DNA from: JANNPJ01 sp965200525
GTDB taxonomy: Bacteria; Actinomycetota; Actinomycetes; Actinomycetales; Kineosporiaceae
DNA length: 64,000 nt
Direction of reading: 5' to 3'
NCBI GenBank assembly: GCA_965200525.1
Contig: OZ241368.1
Location: forward strand, 5,642,001-5,706,000
In this document: piece after piece, positions 60,480 through 64,000 of the stretch
How the letters are laid out: each line of letters starts with the position of its first letter
Position numbering within the stretch: position 1 is the stretch's first letter
Notes under the pieces: generated by a model
Seen by the model: only the letters and a program-made list of their open reading frames with translations
The model's database searches: none
Told to the model about the DNA's origin: nothing
Made by a program: the position numbers and the translations under genes

Positions 60480-61239
60480 CCCGCCAGGCTAGCCAGTCCT
60501 TGACCAGCCCGAGGTCGTAGTCCGGGCCGTTGAGGCCGACGGTGAACAGGGTCGCCCCGGCCGCGACCAGGTCGGCGCCGACCTCGCCGGGCGCCGAGCT
60601 GACCCCGATCGACCGCTCCACCGCGGCCGGGTCGCGGCCCTCCACCCCGCACCACTCGTCGAGTACGCCGCCCTTGTGCCGGAGCACCTCGACGTCGCCG
60701 AAGGTGTGCCAGATGTCGGCGTGCCGGGCGGTGTAGCGCAGGGTCTTCTTCTCCCCGCCGCCACCGATCAGGATCGGGATGTCGCGGGTCGGCGCCGGGT
60801 TCAGCTTGGCCCAGCGGGCCTCGATCCGGGCCAGCGCGGTCTCCAGGTCGGCCAGCCGGCTGCCGGCTGTGCCGAACTCGTAGCCGTACTCGGTGTAGTC
60901 GCGCTCGAACCAGCCCGCGCCCAGGCCGAGGATGAGCCGGCCCCCGCTGATGTGGTCGACCGTGCGGGCCATGTCGGCCAGCAGGTCGGGGTTGCGGTAG
61001 GTGTTACAGGTGACCAGGGCGCCGATCTCGACCCGGGACGTCGCCTCGGCCCAGGCGCCGAGCATGGTCCAGCACTCGAAGTGCTTGCCGTCGGGCTCGC
61101 CGTAGAGCGGGAAGAAGTGGTCCCAGTTGAAGACGACGTCGACCCCGGCCTCCTCGGCGGCGGCGACCGCTCGACGGATGTCGGCGTACTCGGCGTGCTG
61201 AGGCTGGATCTGAACGGCGATCCGAATCGGTCGAGGCAT
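60463..61239 (-). CDS. luciferase-like F420-dependent oxidoreductase, copy 2
   Basis: A 258-residue paralogue of the neighbouring protein; the segments IAVQIQPQHAEYADIRRAV, NWDHFFPLYGEPDGKHFECWTMLGAWAEATSRVEIGALV and LILGLGAGWFERDYTEYGYEF align almost residue for residue. TAGACT lies six bases before ATG 61239, so it is leaderless and probably drives both copies. Tandem duplication with divergence suggests two related substrates. Confidence 0.9.
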   Translation of the reverse strand: MPRPIRIAVQIQPQHAEYADIRRAVAAAEEAGVDVVFNWDHFFPLYGEPDGKHFECWTMLGAWAEATSRVEIGALVTCNTYRNPDLLADMARTVDHISGGRLILGLGAGWFERDYTEYGYEFGTAGSRLADLETALARIEARWAKLNPAPTRDIPILIGGGGEKKTLRYTARHADIWHTFGDVEVLRHKGGVLDEWCGVEGRDPAAVERSIGVSSAPGEVGADLVAAGATLFTVGLNGPDYDLGLVKDWLAWRDEQNA

Positions 61240-61245
61240 GATTAC

Positions 61246-61251
61246 AGTCTA
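61246..61251 (-). promoter_or_regulatory. -10 hexamer TAGACT of the luciferase-like pair
   Basis: On the minus strand TAGACT, six bases, then ATG 61239. Confidence 0.55.
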
Positions 61252-61285
61252 TCGCCGCAATCACCACCGGCCCGGGAGGCCGGGC

Positions 61286-62527
61286 TCAGGTCGGGATGCG
61301 CTGGCCCTTGCCGACCACGGTGATGCCGGAGTCGGTGACCACGAAGCCGCGGGCCCGGTCCTCCTCGGGGTCCATCCCGATCCGGGCGCCCTCGGGCACG
61401 ACCACGTTCTTGTCCAGGATCGCCCGCCGGACGACGGCGTGCCGGCCGATGTCGACGTTGTCCATCAGCACGCTGTCGCTGACCGTGGACCAGGACCGGA
61501 CGTTGACGTTGGGCGAGAGCACCGAGTTCTCCACGTAGGAGCCGGACACCACCGTGCCGGGGGAGACGATCGAGTTGACCGCGTGCCCGATCCGGCCCTG
61601 CCAGCCGTGCACGAACTTGGCCGGCGGCCACGGGCCCTGGTGGGTGTAGAGCGGCCAGTCGTAGTTGTAGAGGTTGAACACCGGCACCACCGAGACCAGG
61701 TCCATCTGGGACTCGAAGTAGGCGTCCAGCGTTCCGACGTCGCGCCAGTAGTTGCGGTCGCGCGGGGTGGAGCCGGCGACGTCGTTGTCCTTGAAGTCGT
61801 AGACCGCGGCCTCGGAGCGCTTGACGAAGTAGGGCACGATGTCGCCGCCCATGTCGTGCTTGGAGTCGTCGTCCTCGGAGTCCTGGGTGACCGCCTCGAC
61901 CAGGGCCTTGGCGTCGAAGACGTAGTTGCCCATCGAGGCCAGGATCTCGCCCGGCGAGTCCGGCAGCCCGGTCGGGTCGGTCGGCTTCTCCAGGAAGGCC
62001 TCGATCCGGGACGGGTCCTCGTCGTAGGTCTTGATGACGCCGAACTGGTCGGCCTGGTCGATCGGCTGCCGAATCGCGGCCACCGTGCAGCCGGCCCCGC
62101 TCTCCAGGTGGGCGTCGACCATCTGGCCGAAGTCCATCCGGTAGACGTGGTCGGCCCCGACCACCACCACGACGTCGGGCTTCTCGTCGTTGATCAGGTT
62201 CAGGCTCTGGAAGATCGCGTCGGCGCTGCCGAGGAACCAGTGCTTGCCGACCCGCTGCTGAGCCGGCACCGGAGCAATGTAATTACCGAACAAATTGGAC
62301 ATTCGCCAGCCCTGGGCGATGTGCCGGTCGAGGCTGTGCGACTTGTACTGCGTGAGCACCACGATGCGCAGGTACCGGGCATTGACCAGATTGCTCAGCG
62401 CGAAGTCGACGAGCCGGTAGACACCACCGAAGGGGACGGCGGGCTTGGCCCGGTCGGCCGTCAGGGGCATGAGTCGCTTGCCTTCGCCGCCGGCGAGAAC
62501 GATGCACATCACCTTCGGATTTCCCAT
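61286..62527 (-). CDS. glgC: glucose-1-phosphate adenylyltransferase
   Basis: A 413-residue ADP-glucose pyrophosphorylase. The N-terminal nucleotide site is VLAGGEGKRLMPLTADRAKPAVPFGG, with HVYRMDFGQMV, FLEKPTDP and YWRDVGTLDAYFESQMDL following, and a C-terminal left-handed helix (SPGTVVSGSYVENSVLSPNVNV). It supplies ADP-glucose for alpha-glucan, made by the divergent neighbour. TATGGT lies six bases before ATG 62527. Confidence 0.96.
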   Translation of the reverse strand: MGNPKVMCIVLAGGEGKRLMPLTADRAKPAVPFGGVYRLVDFALSNLVNARYLRIVVLTQYKSHSLDRHIAQGWRMSNLFGNYIAPVPAQQRVGKHWFLGSADAIFQSLNLINDEKPDVVVVVGADHVYRMDFGQMVDAHLESGAGCTVAAIRQPIDQADQFGVIKTYDEDPSRIEAFLEKPTDPTGLPDSPGEILASMGNYVFDAKALVEAVTQDSEDDDSKHDMGGDIVPYFVKRSEAAVYDFKDNDVAGSTPRDRNYWRDVGTLDAYFESQMDLVSVVPVFNLYNYDWPLYTHQGPWPPAKFVHGWQGRIGHAVNSIVSPGTVVSGSYVENSVLSPNVNVRSWSTVSDSVLMDNVDIGRHAVVRRAILDKNVVVPEGARIGMDPEEDRARGFVVTDSGITVVGKGQRIPT

Positions 62528-62574
62528 GATGTGACCATAGGCCGTAACCGGAACATCGCACTACGGTGAGTCCC
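62528..62574. promoter_or_regulatory. 47-bp divergent promoter between glgC and glgA/glgM
   Basis: Two leaderless promoters are back to back. TATGGT (minus, 62539-62534) serves glgC with six bases to its ATG; TACGGT (plus, 62562-62567) serves glgA/M with seven bases to its ATG. Placing -35 elements 17 bases upstream puts each one on the other gene's -10. The two promoters therefore probably compete for polymerase. Confidence 0.6.
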
Positions 62575-63759
62575 ATGCGCGTTGATGTTCTTACTCGGGA
62601 ATACCCACCAGATGTCTACGGCGGGGCCGGTGTTCACGTCCAGTACCTGGTGGAGGTGCTCCGGGCCCACGTCGAGGTCCAGGTCCGGACCTTCGGTGCG
62701 CCCCGGGCGGAGGCCGACGTCACCGCCTACCCCGAACCGGAGACCCTGGCCGCGGCCAACGCGGCCCTGCGCACCTTCGGGGTCGATCTGGCGATGGCCC
62801 AGGACTGTGCCGGGGCCGACGTGGTCCATTCCCACACCTGGTACGCCAACCTCGGCGGGCACCTGGCCGGGCTGCTGAACTCGGTGCCGCACGTGCTGAC
62901 CGCCCACAGCCTGGAGCCGCTGCGGCCGTGGAAGGCCGAGCAGCTGGGCGGCGGGTACGCCCTGTCGTCGTGGGCCGAGCGGACCGCCTACGAGGCTGCC
63001 GACGCCGTCATCGCGGTCAGCGACGGGATGCGCAAGGACATCCTGCGCTCCTATCCCTCGATCGACCCGGGCAAGGTCAAGGTCGTGCACAACGGCATCG
63101 ACCTGTCGGGCTGGCAGCGCAACGAGGACGACGACGCCGTCCGGGCGCTGGGCATCGACCCCGACCGGCCGAGCGTGGTCTTCGTCGGCCGGATCACCCG
63201 GCAGAAGGGGCTGCCCTACCTGCTGCGGGCCGCTGCGCTGCTGCCGGCGGAGGTCCAGCTGGTGCTCTGCGCCGGCGCTCCCGACACGCCGGAGATCATG
63301 GCCGAGGTCTCCGGACTGGTCGCCGAGCTGCAGAAGACCCGCGACGGCGTGATCTGGATCGAGCGGATGCTGCCGCGCGACGAGCTCTGCAAGGTGCTCT
63401 CGGCCGCGACCACGTTCGTCTGCCCGTCGATCTACGAACCGCTCGGCATCGTCAACCTGGAGGCAATGGCCTGCGAGGCGGCCGTGGTCGGCACCATCAC
63501 CGGGGGCATCCCCGAGGTGGTGGACGACGGCGTTACCGGCCGGCTGGTGCCGATCGACCAGCTGACCGACGGCACCGGGACGCCGACCGACCCGGAGAAG
63601 TTCGTCGCCGACCTGGCCGCGGTGCTGACCGAGGTCACCGGCGACCGGGAGAAGGCCCGGGAGTACGGGCGGGCCGGGCGGGTCCGGGCCGAGCAGCGCT
63701 TCTCCTGGGACGCCATCGCCGAGCGCACCCTGGAGGTCTACCGCTCGGTGCTGCGCTGA
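62575..63759 (+). CDS. glgA: glycogen synthase / maltose-1-phosphate-forming glucosyltransferase (Rv1212c-like)
   Basis: A 394-residue GT4-fold glycosyltransferase. It begins VLTREYPPDVYGGAGVHVQYLVEVL, has SHTWYANLGGHLAGLL, FVGRITRQKGLPYLLRAA and the E-x7-E region SIYEPLGIVNLEAMACEAAVVGT. This short form is the actinobacterial GlgA/GlgM type, which in mycobacteria joins ADP-glucose to glucose-1-phosphate to give maltose-1-phosphate for GlgE. ATG 62575 is chosen over GTG 62566 because TACGGT lies seven bases before it. The stop lies in a 16-nt tandem duplication. Confidence 0.93.
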   Translation: MRVDVLTREYPPDVYGGAGVHVQYLVEVLRAHVEVQVRTFGAPRAEADVTAYPEPETLAAANAALRTFGVDLAMAQDCAGADVVHSHTWYANLGGHLAGLLNSVPHVLTAHSLEPLRPWKAEQLGGGYALSSWAERTAYEAADAVIAVSDGMRKDILRSYPSIDPGKVKVVHNGIDLSGWQRNEDDDAVRALGIDPDRPSVVFVGRITRQKGLPYLLRAAALLPAEVQLVLCAGAPDTPEIMAEVSGLVAELQKTRDGVIWIERMLPRDELCKVLSAATTFVCPSIYEPLGIVNLEAMACEAAVVGTITGGIPEVVDDGVTGRLVPIDQLTDGTGTPTDPEKFVADLAAVLTEVTGDREKAREYGRAGRVRAEQRFSWDAIAERTLEVYRSVLR

Positions 63760-63775
63760 CTCGGTGCTGCGCTGA
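63744..63775 (+). repeat. two perfect 16-nt repeats spanning the glgA stop
   Basis: CTCGGTGCTGCGCTGA occurs twice in direct succession with no mismatch. The first copy ends exactly at the stop codon; the second supplies a TGA in another frame. Confidence 0.92.
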
Positions 63776-63783
63776 GGGGGCGG

Positions 63784-63999
63784 TCAGTCCTCGTCGGGGT
63801 CGAGCAGGCCGTTGACCGCGGCGACCATGGCCCGGCGGGAGACGGCGTCCAGGCGGCGCAGGGCCTGCGTGCGGCGGGCGGCCTCGTGGCTGTTCACCGC
63901 GGCGCCGTCGTCCTCGCTGGCCAGTTCGACGATGGCCCGGACCCGGGCCGCGGTGGCCAGCACCCGCACACACCGCCGCGGGGTGGACGGCGGCAGCAT
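63784..63999 (-). CDS. hypothetical small helical protein, possibly cut by window edge
   Basis: A 71-residue frame rich in Ala, Arg and Val, ending in an acidic LLDPDED. It has two apparent amphipathic stretches (CVRVLATAARVRAIVELASEDD and ARRTQALRRLDAVSRRAMVAAVNGLL). I do not recognise it. ATG 63999 is at the window edge, so the real start may lie outside and no ribosome site can be examined. It follows glgA in the opposite direction, 24 bp away. Confidence 0.5.
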   Translation of the reverse strand: MLPPSTPRRCVRVLATAARVRAIVELASEDDGAAVNSHEAARRTQALRRLDAVSRRAMVAAVNGLLDPDED

Positions 64000-64000
64000 G

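Overview
The window is very GC-rich, densely coding chromosomal DNA from an actinobacterium (Actinomycetota). The main evidence is gene order. Several blocks match the Mycobacterium tuberculosis core layout as I remember it: DUF1290-DUF881-gcvH-garA-ftsR-bifunctional nuclease-MerR-gcvP (Rv1824-Rv1832), sufR-B-D-C-S-U-T beside ctaA and an ABC transporter (around Rv1456-Rv1466), an ABC-F gene followed by a small HTH gene (Rv1473-Rv1473A), and fabG1-inhA (Rv1483-1484). F420-type luciferase-like oxidoreductases, a Rv1212c-like glycosyltransferase and many leaderless genes fit the same phylum. I would guess a non-mycobacterial relative (for example Nakamurellales, Frankiales or Pseudonocardiales level), but I cannot name a genus. 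No insertion sequence, prophage, CRISPR array, tRNA or rRNA was seen; the window reads as conserved chromosome.

Layout. 1-9.3 kb: cell-envelope DUF1290/DUF881 proteins, GcvH, the FHA protein GarA, two MerR regulators, a bifunctional nuclease, an orphan ParA-like ATPase (minus strand), then a glycine riboswitch and glycine dehydrogenase GcvP. 9.3-16.7 kb (minus): an SDR, an MFS exporter, and an operon of membrane serine protease, MoxR ATPase, DUF58 and two VWA proteins. 16.8-21.4 kb (minus): SbcC-SbcD. 21.4-24.1 kb: two DnaA-box-like sites, a GCS2-type ligase and CorA. 24.3-28.4 kb: a SigK-RskA-fasciclin unit, a P450 and a PilZ-like protein. 28.4-33.0 kb (minus): heme A synthase, a second ECF sigma/anti-sigma pair and a two-gene ABC transporter. 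33.1-39.9 kb: the complete suf operon with an embedded Rieske ferredoxin.

40.0-48.7 kb: a GGDEF protein with a degenerate EAL domain; a minus-strand pair of acVLRF1-type peptidyl-tRNA hydrolase and YpfJ-like metallopeptidase; a divergent ABC-F protein and small HTH protein; an ABC exporter; and an SDR lacking the catalytic residues. 48.8-55.4 kb: prephenate dehydratase, SURF1 with a small Cys/His protein, a DUF3099 protein, and a quinone reductase-TldD-TldE operon. 55.5-57.8 kb: fabG-inhA and a DinB-fold protein. 57.8-64 kb: SixA, SerB, two tandem luciferase-like oxidoreductases, then glgC and glgA/glgM firing divergently from 47 bp.

Themes that link the genes are glycine cleavage with its riboswitch, Fe-S cluster assembly under SufR, cytochrome oxidase assembly (CtaA, SURF1), FAS-II lipid synthesis (FabG, InhA), alpha-glucan synthesis (GlgC, GlgA/M) and ribosome rescue (acVLRF1, ABC-F). 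The strongest non-gene signals are a repeated leaderless promoter pattern (hexamer TANNNT 6-8 nt before the start codon, 14 genes), a palindrome over a MerR promoter, two TTGTCCACA-type DnaA boxes, and short tandem repeats that span stop codons. Start codons were often moved inward from the longest frame; the reasons are given per gene.
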